Shown: one piece after another, positions 16,112 through 24,029 of the stretch
Layout: every line of letters starts with the position of its first letter
Numbering within the stretch: the stretch's first letter is position 1
Assembly: GCF_025989185.1 (NCBI RefSeq)
Contig: NZ_JAPDNT010000037.1
Span: forward strand, 1 to 39,339
Origin: Limobrevibacterium gyesilva
GTDB lineage: Bacteria > Pseudomonadota > Alphaproteobacteria > Acetobacterales > Acetobacteraceae
Reading direction: 5' to 3'
Length of the DNA: 39,339 bases
Made by a program: the position numbers and the translations under genes
The notes under the pieces: generated by a model
Databases searched by the model: none
What the model saw: the letters and a program-made list of their open reading frames with translations, nothing else
What the model was told of the DNA's origin: nothing

Positions 16112-17173
16112 ATGCCGGATGGCACCCCCTCCCCCAGTCTCCTGCGCGACGCGGATGCCCTCATTGCCGCGGGCCTGATCGCGCCAGACGCCCGCGACGC
16201 CATCGCCGCGGTCGAGGCGCGCTATGCCGTGGCGATCACGCCGGCGATGCGGGCCTTGATCGATGACCCCGCGGGCCCTGTCGGTCGGCAATTCGTCCCC
16301 GACCCCGCCGAGTTGGTGACCGCGCCGCACGAGATGGCCGATCCGATCGGCGACGACGCATTGTCGCCGGTGAAAGGCATCGTCCATCGCTACCCCGACC
16401 GCGCGCTGCTGAAGCCGCTGCTGGTCTGCCCGGTCTATTGCCGGTTCTGCTTCCGCCGCGAGCATGTCGGCCCGGATGGCGGCCTGCTCACCGAGGCGGA
16501 GCTGGCGGCCGCCTATGACTGGATCCGCGCGCGCCCGCAGATCCGCGAGATCATCCTCACCGGCGGCGACCCGCTGATGCTGTCGCCGCGCCGTCTTTCT
16601 TCCATTATCAACACGCTGTCCGCCATTCCGCATCTGGAGATCCTGCGCATCCACAGCCGCGTGCCGGTGGCCGACCCCGCCCGCCTGACGCCAGCGCTGG
16701 CGGAGTCGCTCGCCACCGACAAGGCCATGTGGCTGGTGCTGCACGCGAACCACGCCAGCGAGCTCACCCCGGCCGCGCGCGCCGCGATCCGCCTGGTGCA
16801 GGCCCAGGCCGTGCCGGTGCTCGGCCAGTCCGTGCTGCTGCGCGGCGTCAACGACAGCGAGGCGGCGCTGGAGGCGCTGTTCCGCGCCATGCTGGCGGCG
16901 CGGGTGAAGCCGTACTACCTGCACCAGCTCGACCCCGCCCCCGGCACCGCGCGTTTCCATGTGCCGATCGCCGAGGGCCGCCGGCTGCTGGCCGGGCTGC
17001 GCGGCCGCGTCACCGGGCTGGCTTGGCCGACCTACGTCCTCGATATCGCCGGCGGGCACGGCAAGGTGCCGCTGGGCCCGGACTACCTTGAGCCCGACGG
17101 CCACGTGCGCGACCCCTGGGGCGTGCGCCATCGTCTGGCCCCGAACCTTGCCCCCGAAACGGCTTCGGTCTAG
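16112..17173 (+). CDS. epmB: EF-P (R)-beta-lysine-forming aminomutase EpmB (KamA-like)
   Basis: 353 residues. Radical SAM motif CPVYCRFC at 106-113 (CxxxCxxC) binds the 4Fe-4S cluster, and the fold follows lysine 2,3-aminomutase (REIILTGGDPLMLSPRRL, EILRIHSRVPVADPARL, KPYYLHQLDPAPGTARF, AGGHGKVPLGPDYL). EpmB converts (S)-alpha-lysine to (R)-beta-lysine for EpmA. The chosen ATG at 16112 (MPDGTPSPSLL) lies 27 bases from the divergent epmA start; the frame is open upstream. The efp gene starts 49 bases after its stop, so substrate synthesis, ligation and target are encoded together. No epmC is present here. Confidence 0.95.
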   Translation: MPDGTPSPSLLRDADALIAAGLIAPDARDAIAAVEARYAVAITPAMRALIDDPAGPVGRQFVPDPAELVTAPHEMADPIGDDALSPVKGIVHRYPDRALLKPLLVCPVYCRFCFRREHVGPDGGLLTEAELAAAYDWIRARPQIREIILTGGDPLMLSPRRLSSIINTLSAIPHLEILRIHSRVPVADPARLTPALAESLATDKAMWLVLHANHASELTPAARAAIRLVQAQAVPVLGQSVLLRGVNDSEAALEALFRAMLAARVKPYYLHQLDPAPGTARFHVPIAEGRRLLAGLRGRVTGLAWPTYVLDIAGGHGKVPLGPDYLEPDGHVRDPWGVRHRLAPNLAPETASV

Positions 17174-17222
17174 AAGCCGCGCTCCCTAGATTATCCTCTT
17201 TGAAAATTCCCGAGAGAGCCCG

Positions 17223-17789
17223 ATGAAGCAGCAGGCGAACCTGATTCGTGCCGGCCAGGTAATCGAGCACGATGGCCGTCGCTGGACCGTGCTGAAGCAG
17301 CAGATCATTACGCCCGGCAAGGGCGGCGCGTTCATCCAGGTCGAGATGCGCGACCTCAAGACCGGCAACAAGACCAACGAGCGCTGGCGCACCGCCGACA
17401 CGGTCGAGCGGCTGATGACCGACAACAAGGAGGCCATCTACTCCTACACCGATGGCGAGAACCTGGTGCTGATGGATCCCGAGACGTTCGAGCAGACCAT
17501 GGTGCCCGTCGGTATCCTGGGCGACCAGGCGCCGTTCCTGCAGGACAACATGAAGGTCGAGGTCGACCTCGTTGAAGGTGAAGTGGTCGGCGTGCATCTG
17601 CCCGCGACGGTGGTGCTGCAGATCGTCGAGGCCGATCCCGTGGTGAAGGGCCAGACCGCCGCCAGCAGCTACAAGCCGGCGGTGCTGTCCAACGGCGTGA
17701 AGACCTCCGTGCCCCCGTTCATCGAAAGCGGCGAGAAGATCGTGGTGCGGACCGAGGACGCCTCCTACGTGGAGCGCTTCAAGGGCTGA
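17223..17789 (+). CDS. efp: Translation elongation factor P
   Basis: 188 residues, normal length. Three-domain EF-P: N-terminal KOW-like domain with the modified-lysine tip ITPGKGGAF (Lys33 counting Met), middle OB domain (YTDGENLVLMDPETFEQTMVP) and C-terminal OB domain (VVLQIVEADPVVKGQTAASSYKPAVLSNGVKTSVPPFIESGEKI). EF-P enters ribosomes stalled on consecutive prolines and restores peptide bond formation. Lysine at the tip and adjacent epmA/epmB agree with beta-lysylation. Sequences rich in Pro runs in this window (TolA; the OmpA-like protein two genes downstream) are likely clients. Confidence 0.98.
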   Translation: MKQQANLIRAGQVIEHDGRRWTVLKQQIITPGKGGAFIQVEMRDLKTGNKTNERWRTADTVERLMTDNKEAIYSYTDGENLVLMDPETFEQTMVPVGILGDQAPFLQDNMKVEVDLVEGEVVGVHLPATVVLQIVEADPVVKGQTAASSYKPAVLSNGVKTSVPPFIESGEKIVVRTEDASYVERFKG

Positions 17790-17794
17790 GTTCG

Positions 17795-18634
17795 ATGGCC
17801 CAGCGCCTTTCCGCCCATATGACGGTGATGCAGAACGCGGCGCAGCGCGCCGCGAAGCGGCTGTTGCGCGACTTCAACGAAGTGGAGCAGCTGCAGGTCA
17901 GCGTCAAAGGCCCCGGCGACTTCGTCAGCCAGGCCGACATGCGCGCCGAGCACAGCCTGCGCGAGGACCTCAACAAGGCCCGGCCGGGCTACGCCTTCCT
18001 CATGGAGGAATCGGGCGCCTCCGGCTCGGAGAACTGGACCTGGCGCTGGGTGGTGGACCCGCTGGACGGCACCACCAACTTCCTGCACGGCATTCCCCAC
18101 TGGGCGATCAGCATCGGGCTGGAGAAGCGCCAGACCGACGGCACCGTGGAGATCATGGCGGGCGTCGTCTACGCCCCCGCGGTGGACGAGATGTTCTGGG
18201 CCGAGAAGGGCGCGGGCGCCTACCTGAACGAGCGGCGGCTGCGCGTGTCGGCCCGGCGCGACCTGCGCGAGGCGGTGTTCGCCACCGGCATCCCGTTCGC
18301 CGCCGTCGAGCCGCGCAACCGGCTCGCCTTCGCGCGCACGCTGGGCACCCTCATGCCCCAGGTCGCCGGCATCCGCCGCTTCGGCGCCGCCGCGCTGGAC
18401 CTCGCCTGGGTGGCCGCGGGCCGCTACGACGGCTTCTGGGAGCTGGGCCTGAAGCCTTGGGACATGGCCGCGGGCCTGCTGATCGTGCGCGAGGCCGGCG
18501 GCTACGTGACCGACCCCGCCGGCGGTGACGCCCGCGAGGGCGGCAATGTGGTGGCAGCGAACCCGCACATGCATCCGCAGCTGCGCGAAGCCGTGGCCGA
18601 CGGCGTGGCGGCGGCCGGCGCGCGTCACACCTGA
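17795..18634 (+). CDS. suhB: Inositol monophosphatase family phosphatase
   Basis: 279 residues. Metal-binding motifs are intact: Glu71-Glu72 in FLMEESG, WVVDPLDGTTNFLHGIPHW (88-96 core) and GLKPWDMAAGLLIVREAGG. The family hydrolyses inositol-1-phosphate and related sugar phosphates, and E. coli SuhB also acts as a Nus-associated factor in rRNA transcription. The gene begins six bases after efp, so it is probably in the same transcript. The symbol follows the closest common name; substrate not established. Confidence 0.92.
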   Translation: MAQRLSAHMTVMQNAAQRAAKRLLRDFNEVEQLQVSVKGPGDFVSQADMRAEHSLREDLNKARPGYAFLMEESGASGSENWTWRWVVDPLDGTTNFLHGIPHWAISIGLEKRQTDGTVEIMAGVVYAPAVDEMFWAEKGAGAYLNERRLRVSARRDLREAVFATGIPFAAVEPRNRLAFARTLGTLMPQVAGIRRFGAAALDLAWVAAGRYDGFWELGLKPWDMAAGLLIVREAGGYVTDPAGGDAREGGNVVAANPHMHPQLREAVADGVAAAGARHT

Positions 18635-18697
18635 ACGTTCCCGCGGACCGGCCGGGGCGTGATATTCTGCTTCCGTGGCGTCCGATTCCCGCCGGGC

Positions 18698-18727
18698 TTG
18701 ATTGAGCGCGGCGCGACCCTCTACTAG
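18698..18727 (+). promoter_or_regulatory. Possible promoter before the OmpA/MotA/MotB-like trio
   Basis: TTGATT (18698-18703) and TACTAG (18722-18727) are 18 bases apart, 14 bases before the ATG at 18741. Partial consensus matches, by eye only; if used, the leader would be very short. Confidence 0.25.
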
Positions 18728-18740
18728 GGTGCGTTCGCGC

Positions 18741-19526
18741 ATGCAAAATTCTTATCCCCTTCTCGCCGGTCTGCTGCTGGTGATCGCCTGCGGCCCCGCG
18801 GCCGCGCAGGTGACGGTCAACCCGAAGGCGCTCGACCAGCTGACGCCGCCGGGCACTGCCGCCGACCAGGCGGACGAGGCCAGGCGCCCGGCCACCAGGC
18901 CCGCCCCCCGGCCCACCACGACGCGGCCGGCGACGCCGGCCAAGCCGCCGGCCGCACAGACACAGGCGCCGCAGCCTCCCTCCCCGCCGATGCCCGTGGT
19001 GCCGCCGGCGCCGCCGCCGCTGCCGGTGATCCCGCCGCCGGTCGCCGTCCCCGTGCGCCCCACGCTCGCCCCCGTGCCGGCCGCGGTCGCGGATGACGCG
19101 CCGGGCGTCGCATCGCCGATCCCGGACGGCATCCGGGTGACCTTCGGCACCGCTCGCTCGGACCTCAACCCGGCCACCGTCGGCGCCATCCGCGGAATCG
19201 CCCACTGGGCTGCCACCAACAGCACCCCCCCGGACGTCGCGACGTTCACGGTCACCAGCTTCGCCGCTGGCGTGCCGGAAGATGCGTCGGCCGCGCGGCG
19301 CCTGTCGCTGGCGCGGGGGCTGGCCGTGCGCAGCCTGCTGATCGGCGAGGGCGTCGCGTCCATGCGCATCTACGTGAAGGCGCTGGGCTCCGGCACGCCT
19401 GCCGTCGCCGACGGGCCGCCCGACCGTGTCGACCTCACCGTCGACGGCGTCGCGGCGAAGGCAAAGGCCACGCCCGCATCCGGCTCCGCACCGCCGCCCA
19501 CCCCGCAGGCAAGGCCCGCCCCATGA
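18741..19526 (+). CDS. Secreted proline-rich OmpA-like protein
   Basis: 261 residues. A signal peptide (MQNSYPLLAGLLLVIACGPAAAQ) is followed by a long Pro/Thr/Ala-rich linker (about 35-110, including PPSPPMPVVPPAPPPLPVIPPP) and an OmpA-like domain (about 125-240: GIRVTFGTARSDLNPATVGAIRGIAHW, ARRLSLARGLAVRSLLIGEGVASMRIYVKALG). The domain lacks some of the peptidoglycan-binding signature residues, so binding is uncertain. The ATG at 18741 gives the intact signal peptide. It overlaps the channel gene downstream by four bases (ATGA), so the two are translationally coupled. Confidence 0.8.
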   Translation: MQNSYPLLAGLLLVIACGPAAAQVTVNPKALDQLTPPGTAADQADEARRPATRPAPRPTTTRPATPAKPPAAQTQAPQPPSPPMPVVPPAPPPLPVIPPPVAVPVRPTLAPVPAAVADDAPGVASPIPDGIRVTFGTARSDLNPATVGAIRGIAHWAATNSTPPDVATFTVTSFAAGVPEDASAARRLSLARGLAVRSLLIGEGVASMRIYVKALGSGTPAVADGPPDRVDLTVDGVAAKAKATPASGSAPPPTPQARPAP

Positions 19527-20674
19527 CGCGACCGACACATTACCTGTTCCGCATGCTGGCGTTCCTGGCCGCGGTGATCGTGGTCGTGGCGCTGCTGTCG
19601 GATGCGCTGCTGGCCGCCTTCGCCGCCAACCCGGTGCTGAACAGCCTGATCGTGCTGGTGGAACTGCTGGGCATCGCCTGGAACATCCGCCAGGTGACGC
19701 GCCTGACGCCGGAAGTGACCTGGCTGGAGACGTTCCAGAAGGCCCGCAACCGCCTCGCCGCCCTGCCCGCGCCGAAACTGCTCGCGCCGATGGCCAGCAT
19801 GCTCGCCTCGCGTGGCGGCAAGGGCCGCGAGGGCCAGGAGCGCTTCACCATCTCCGCCCCGGCCATGCGCTCGCTGCTCGACAGCATCGCCAGCCGCCTC
19901 GACGAGAGCCGCGAGCTGTCGCGCTACATGGTCGGATTGCTGATCTTCCTCGGCCTGCTCGGCACGTTCTGGGGCCTGCTGCTGACCGTGCACTCGGTCG
20001 GCGACGTGATCACCGGCATGTCGGTGGGCTCTGGCGACATCAACGCGCTGTTCGAGCAGTTGAAGTCCGGCCTCGCGCAGCCGCTGAAGGGCATGGGCAC
20101 GGCGTTCTCGTGCTCCATGCTCGGCCTCGCCGGCGCCCTGGTGCTGGGCTTCCTCGACCTGACCGCGGGCCAGGCGCAGAACCGCTTCTTCAACGAGCTG
20201 GAAGAGTGGCTGGCCGGCCTCACCCGCCTGTCCTCGGGCGTGCTCGGCGGCGAGGGCGAAGGCGGCTCCGTGCCCGTCTACGTGCAGGCCCTGCTGGAGC
20301 AGACCGCCGAGAACATGGAAACCCTGCAGCGCACGCTGATGCGCGGCGAGGACGACCGGCGCGGCAACAACGAGGCCATGCTGGCCCTGACCGAGCGGCT
20401 GGCGACGCTCACCGACACGATGCGCACCAGCCAGCACCTGATGCTGCGCATCGCCGAGAGCCATCAGGCCCTGACCCCCGCTTTGCAGCGCCTGGGCGAG
20501 GTGCGCGACGGCGACGACGTGGCCCGCGCCCATCTGCGCAACATCGAGATCTACATGCAGCGCCTGCTGACGGAGAACGAGCAGGGCCGCGCCCAGACCA
20601 CGGCGGAGCTGCGCAACGAGATCAAGGTGCTGACCCGAACCATCGCCGCACTCGCCGAAGAACAGCCAAGGTAG
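19523..20674 (+). CDS. MotA/TolQ/ExbB-like proton-channel protein
   Basis: 383 residues. Hydrophobic segments lie at about 9-30, 38-55, 134-160 and 190-214. The third and fourth carry the MotA/TolQ/ExbB pattern (YMVGLLIFLGLLGTFWGLLLTVHSVGDVI; LKGMGTAFSCSMLGLAGALVLGFLD). The protein then has a long soluble, probably coiled-coil C-terminus (about 225-383). By analogy with TolQ and MotA it would form the ring of an ion-driven motor with the next protein. It is not the TolQ of this organism, which is at 4423-5139. Six bases separate its stop from the next start. Confidence 0.85.
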   Translation: MTRPTHYLFRMLAFLAAVIVVVALLSDALLAAFAANPVLNSLIVLVELLGIAWNIRQVTRLTPEVTWLETFQKARNRLAALPAPKLLAPMASMLASRGGKGREGQERFTISAPAMRSLLDSIASRLDESRELSRYMVGLLIFLGLLGTFWGLLLTVHSVGDVITGMSVGSGDINALFEQLKSGLAQPLKGMGTAFSCSMLGLAGALVLGFLDLTAGQAQNRFFNELEEWLAGLTRLSSGVLGGEGEGGSVPVYVQALLEQTAENMETLQRTLMRGEDDRRGNNEAMLALTERLATLTDTMRTSQHLMLRIAESHQALTPALQRLGEVRDGDDVARAHLRNIEIYMQRLLTENEQGRAQTTAELRNEIKVLTRTIAALAEEQPR

Positions 20675-20680
20675 CACGCC

Positions 20681-22108
20681 ATGGCGCTGCGCCGTCGCGG
20701 AACCAACGGAGAGAGCCTGAACGCCTGGCCCGGCTACGTGGACGCGCTGTCCACGCTGCTGATGGTCATCATCTTCGTGCTGCTGGTGTTCGTGCTGGCG
20801 CAAGCCTTCCTGTCGGTGGCCCTGTCCGGCCGCGACCGCGCGCTCGATCGGCTGAACCGGCAGATGGCGGAGATGTCGGACATGCTGTCGCTGGAACGCG
20901 GCCGCGCCTCCGAGCTGCGCCTGTCGATCGCGCAGCTGAACCGCGAGTTGCAGACCGCGACCACGGCGCGCGACACGCTGAGCCAGCAGCTTGCGGCCTT
21001 GCGCGCCGAGCAGACCCGCCTGGCCGCCGACCGCGACGCCCTGAAGACGGACCGCGATCGGCTGGCGGCGCGGCTGGCCGATTCCGATCTGCAGGTGCAA
21101 TCGGCGCAGTCCCGGGCCGAGCAGCTGCAGGCACAACTCGCCGATGCCGCCAAACGCACCGACGCGGTGGGCCAGGACGCCGCGAGCACGGCCGCCCAGT
21201 TGACCGACACGCGCCGGCAGCTCACCGCAGCGCAGTCCCGGCTGGAAGAGATGCAGCGCCAGGCCGCGGAGCTGGACCGCACGGTGCAGGCCGACCGCGC
21301 CACCATCGAGGCCCGGCTGTCGGACCTCGCGAAGATGGCCGAGCAGATGCGCGCCCTGACCGCCTTGCGCGACGAGCTGGAGCAGCAGGTGCGCGACGCC
21401 GCCGCGCGGGCCATGACCGACGAGCAGAAGCGCGCCGCCGTCGCCGCGCAGCTGGCCGAGGAGCAGAAGCTGGGCGAGAGCGCCCGCGCCCAGATCGCGC
21501 TGCTGAACCGCCAGGTGGAGGAAATGCGCGCCCAGCTCGCCAGCGTGGCCGCGGCGCTGGAGGCATCGGAGAAGTCCGGCAAGGACAAGGATACGCAGAT
21601 CGCCAACCTGGGCTCGCGCCTGAATGCGGCGCTGGCGCAGAAGGTGGAGGAGTTGCAGCGCTACCGCAGCGACTTCTTCGGCAAGCTGCGCGCCGTGCTG
21701 GCCAACCGCCCGGGCATCCAGGTGGTGGGCGACCGCTTCGTGTTCCAGAGCGAGGTGCTGTTCCCCGTGGGCAGCGCCGACCTGACGGTGGCCGGCTGGG
21801 AGCAGGTGAAGGCGCTGGCGGCGACGCTGCTCGACGTCTCGAAGGAGATCCCGTCCGACGTGAACTGGATCCTGCGCGTGGACGGCCACGCCGACCACCA
21901 GCCGGTGCAGAGCGCCCGCTTCCCGTCGAACTGGGAGCTGTCGGCCAGCCGCGCGATCACGGTGGTGAAGCTGCTGATCGCCGAAGGCGTGCCGGCCAGC
22001 CGCCTCGCCGCCACCGGCTTCGGCGACAACCAGCCACTGGACAACGGCGATACCCCGGAAGCCTACGCGAAAAACCGGCGCATCGAGATCCGGCTGACGG
22101 ATCGCTGA
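20681..22108 (+). CDS. MotB-like protein: one membrane helix, long coiled coil, OmpA domain
   Basis: 475 residues. The short N-terminus leads into WPGYVDALSTLLMVIIFVLLVFVLAQ (16-41), one membrane helix with an Asp (Asp21) near its start, placed like the proton-binding Asp of MotB/TolR. A very long coiled coil follows (about 50-315). The last 145 residues are an OmpA/MotB peptidoglycan-binding domain (FQSEVLFPVGSADLT, VDGHADHQPV, NWELSASRAITVVKLLI, AYAKNRRIEIRL). With the preceding gene it would form a stator-like unit reaching far across the periplasm. No flagellar gene is nearby. Confidence 0.88.
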   Translation: MALRRRGTNGESLNAWPGYVDALSTLLMVIIFVLLVFVLAQAFLSVALSGRDRALDRLNRQMAEMSDMLSLERGRASELRLSIAQLNRELQTATTARDTLSQQLAALRAEQTRLAADRDALKTDRDRLAARLADSDLQVQSAQSRAEQLQAQLADAAKRTDAVGQDAASTAAQLTDTRRQLTAAQSRLEEMQRQAAELDRTVQADRATIEARLSDLAKMAEQMRALTALRDELEQQVRDAAARAMTDEQKRAAVAAQLAEEQKLGESARAQIALLNRQVEEMRAQLASVAAALEASEKSGKDKDTQIANLGSRLNAALAQKVEELQRYRSDFFGKLRAVLANRPGIQVVGDRFVFQSEVLFPVGSADLTVAGWEQVKALAATLLDVSKEIPSDVNWILRVDGHADHQPVQSARFPSNWELSASRAITVVKLLIAEGVPASRLAATGFGDNQPLDNGDTPEAYAKNRRIEIRLTDR

Positions 22109-22161
22109 AGGGCGGCCAGCAACGCGCGCGCGGCTTTGCCGCGTTCAGTGCAGCGCCGTTC

Positions 22162-23721
22162 CTATTCGGCTGCCTGCCGCCCACGCTCCCAGATTTCCCG
22201 AACCGCCTCGGTTCCGCCCAGCGCTTGCATGCGTTGCGCGTATCTGGCTTCGACTTCCGTCTCGGCCGCGGTGATCCCCGGCAGCGAACGCAGCATGCGC
22301 AACTCCGCATGAACGCGGGCCAGCAGGTCGGGCGGCGGCGGCGCGAAATTCTCGTCCGTGGCGCAGGCGTTGTTGTGCGGCTTGAAGAACAGGCCGATCT
22401 CGTGGCTTCCGATCTGATCGTAATGACTTGCCGGCGCCTGACGGCCGTCGCCGCGGCGCCGCTTGATAAGGAACTCCTCGAACGACTTGCACCAGTAGTG
22501 ATTCAGCTGTCCGCCGACATAGGCGCTGTTCGCGTATTTCCACATCGCCTTTTTGTCGTCGCCCAGGCTTTCGGCAATGACGTTCATGGCGGGATCGACG
22601 AAGAAGCCGCCTTCTGCGGCCTCCGGATAATGCACCTCACGCATCGAGAACAGGTCGGGCATCCGAACCATGCTCTTGAACAGCCCATGCGGCATGGCGT
22701 GCCGGAAACGCTCCAGCAGCAGGCCCGTCGTCCGCGATACGTCGAAATTCGAGACATACCAGCGCCACGTGTAGCAGATGGCCGATGGGCGGCGCTCAGG
22801 GAACCTGGCGCCAACCGCGTCCACGACATTGCCGATCCGTCCTGCGAAAGCATCGGAAATCACAAGGAATTCGTCGGAGTCGCAGTAGAGGGCCCATTCG
22901 TAATCGCGCAGTTCGGGCAGGCAGAACACGGAATGGTCGTAGGCCTTGCGCTGCGGCTTCACGCCGCCGCCGACGCTGTTCTCGATAAGGGTTACGATGC
23001 CCTGCGCGCTCAGCGTCCGCAGCAGTTCTTCGGATCCGTCGCTGTTGTTGTTGGTATAGACGAACAATCCCTCGAAACCAAGCGCACGGTAGTGGGCCAC
23101 CCACTCCAGGATGGTGATCCCCTCGTCGCGCATGGTCACCACCACGGCCGCCTTCCGGGTCGGGCGGATCCGCGACAACGCCAGATGCGTGAACAAGGCC
23201 ACCGCGCTCCAGGCGTGCTTGCCGGTCAGATGGGCGGCAACCGGGCTGACCATCTGTCGCCGCGTCGCGCCCGGACGAAGGGTGCACGTCTTCCAGTCAA
23301 CCATCTCCCGCAACTGCACGAGGATCTCGACATAGTCGGCATCCGTCGGAAGATTGCCGGCAGTCGCCGGCAACGGGACGTCCTCATGCAGAAGGTAGTC
23401 GGCGAACCGGGGCACCAGTTCCCAGCCCGGTGCGCCACGGATCGTCGCGGCAAGGCAGGCGGCAGCCTCGGCCAATCCACCTGGGGTGGCGCGGCTTTTC
23501 GCCAGTAAGCCCTCGGCCATGCCCGGGGAATACCGTGTCTCACGCGGGAAGCGTTCGCAGTACAGGTGCCAGCGGGCAAGCGCCTCAGGCCAGTCGCGGC
23601 GCAATGTTGCGAGGCGTGACCAGAGATACAGCAACTGCGGATGTCGCTCGATGCGCTGCGCGGCCGCCTGCAGCACCGCTTCCGCCTCATCGAGACGTTC
23701 GAGTTCCAGCAGGGCCTGCAC
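22162..23721 (-). CDS. TPR plus glycosyltransferase-like protein (GT2/GT92 type)
   Basis: 519 residues from GTG at 23721. The N-terminal about 120 residues are TPR-like (DEAEAVLQAAAQRIERHPQLLYLWSRLATLRRDWPEALARW). A glycosyltransferase domain follows from about 190: AAVVVTMRDEGITILEWVAHYRALGFEGLFVYTNNNSDGS, then the DxD-type motif YCDSDEF (Asp281-Asp283) and KFMW-type C-terminal residues NHYWCKSFEEFLIKRRRGD. This pattern fits the family sometimes called DUF23/GT92. It would add a sugar to a surface polymer. The GTG is not the true beginning: coding-like TPR sequence continues upstream (see the next entry). Base composition is less GC-rich than flanking genes. Confidence 0.8.
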   Translation of the reverse strand: MQALLELERLDEAEAVLQAAAQRIERHPQLLYLWSRLATLRRDWPEALARWHLYCERFPRETRYSPGMAEGLLAKSRATPGGLAEAAACLAATIRGAPGWELVPRFADYLLHEDVPLPATAGNLPTDADYVEILVQLREMVDWKTCTLRPGATRRQMVSPVAAHLTGKHAWSAVALFTHLALSRIRPTRKAAVVVTMRDEGITILEWVAHYRALGFEGLFVYTNNNSDGSEELLRTLSAQGIVTLIENSVGGGVKPQRKAYDHSVFCLPELRDYEWALYCDSDEFLVISDAFAGRIGNVVDAVGARFPERRPSAICYTWRWYVSNFDVSRTTGLLLERFRHAMPHGLFKSMVRMPDLFSMREVHYPEAAEGGFFVDPAMNVIAESLGDDKKAMWKYANSAYVGGQLNHYWCKSFEEFLIKRRRGDGRQAPASHYDQIGSHEIGLFFKPHNNACATDENFAPPPPDLLARVHAELRMLRSLPGITAAETEVEARYAQRMQALGGTEAVREIWERGRQAAE

Positions 23722-23932
23722 GACCCCGGTTTCTCCGTCGGCATCGGCGGGGAACCGCTCGCAGAAAGACTGCCAGCGTCGCAGCGCGACCGCCGTATCG
23801 CCCCTGCTCGTTGCCGAGTCCGCATGGGCGAGCCCGAGCTCACGCGAGCCAGGGAATTTCGCGACCGCCGCGTTCAGGAACGTATCGGCGGCGCCAAAGC
23901 GCCTCCGCCTCTTTCACATATCCGGCGGGCAT
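23722..23932 (-). pseudogene. Upstream extension of the glycosyltransferase frame, probably frameshifted
   Basis: The frame of the preceding gene stays open to 23914 and encodes TPR-like sequence (FGAADTFLNAAVAKFPGSRE; RRWQSFCERFPADAD) that repeats the downstream RW-CERFP unit. It contains no ATG, GTG or TTG before the GTG at 23721. An ATG at 23932 opens a second frame (MPAGYVKEAEALWR) that would continue the same helix pattern after a one-base shift near 23890-23905. So the real protein probably starts near 23932, and the sequence holds a one-base insertion or an actual frameshift mutation. Programmed shifting is less likely. Confidence 0.5.
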
Positions 23933-24029
23933 AACACGGCGATGCGCCTACCCTCTCGCCTTCCCGCCGGGCTGGACAGCGAATTGCCGCACGCTGTACG
24001 TTGCGGCAGCATCAAGAGGCAATGCGCGT

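Noticed and set aside
16085-17131. Longer EpmA starting at 17131
   Set aside because: The extra 349 residues are antisense to epmB and Arg/His/Gln-rich; known EpmA proteins are about 325-340 residues, matching the ATG at 16084.
19370-21898. An 842-codon open frame on the minus strand
   Set aside because: Antisense to the motor-like genes; His/Gln/Arg/Gly-rich product with no domain, while the plus-strand genes have clear motifs.
18741-22108. Zorya anti-phage system
   Set aside because: The channel and OmpA-like pair resembles ZorA/ZorB in outline, but the long coiled coil is on the OmpA partner and no ZorC, ZorD or ZorE helicase/nuclease genes are near.
19426-23508. A 1360-codon open frame on the plus strand
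   Set aside because: It runs out of phase through the secreted OmpA-like, MotA-like and MotB-like genes and antisense through the glycosyltransferase. Its product is Arg/Pro/Ala-rich low-complexity sequence, as expected for a shadow frame in high-GC DNA.
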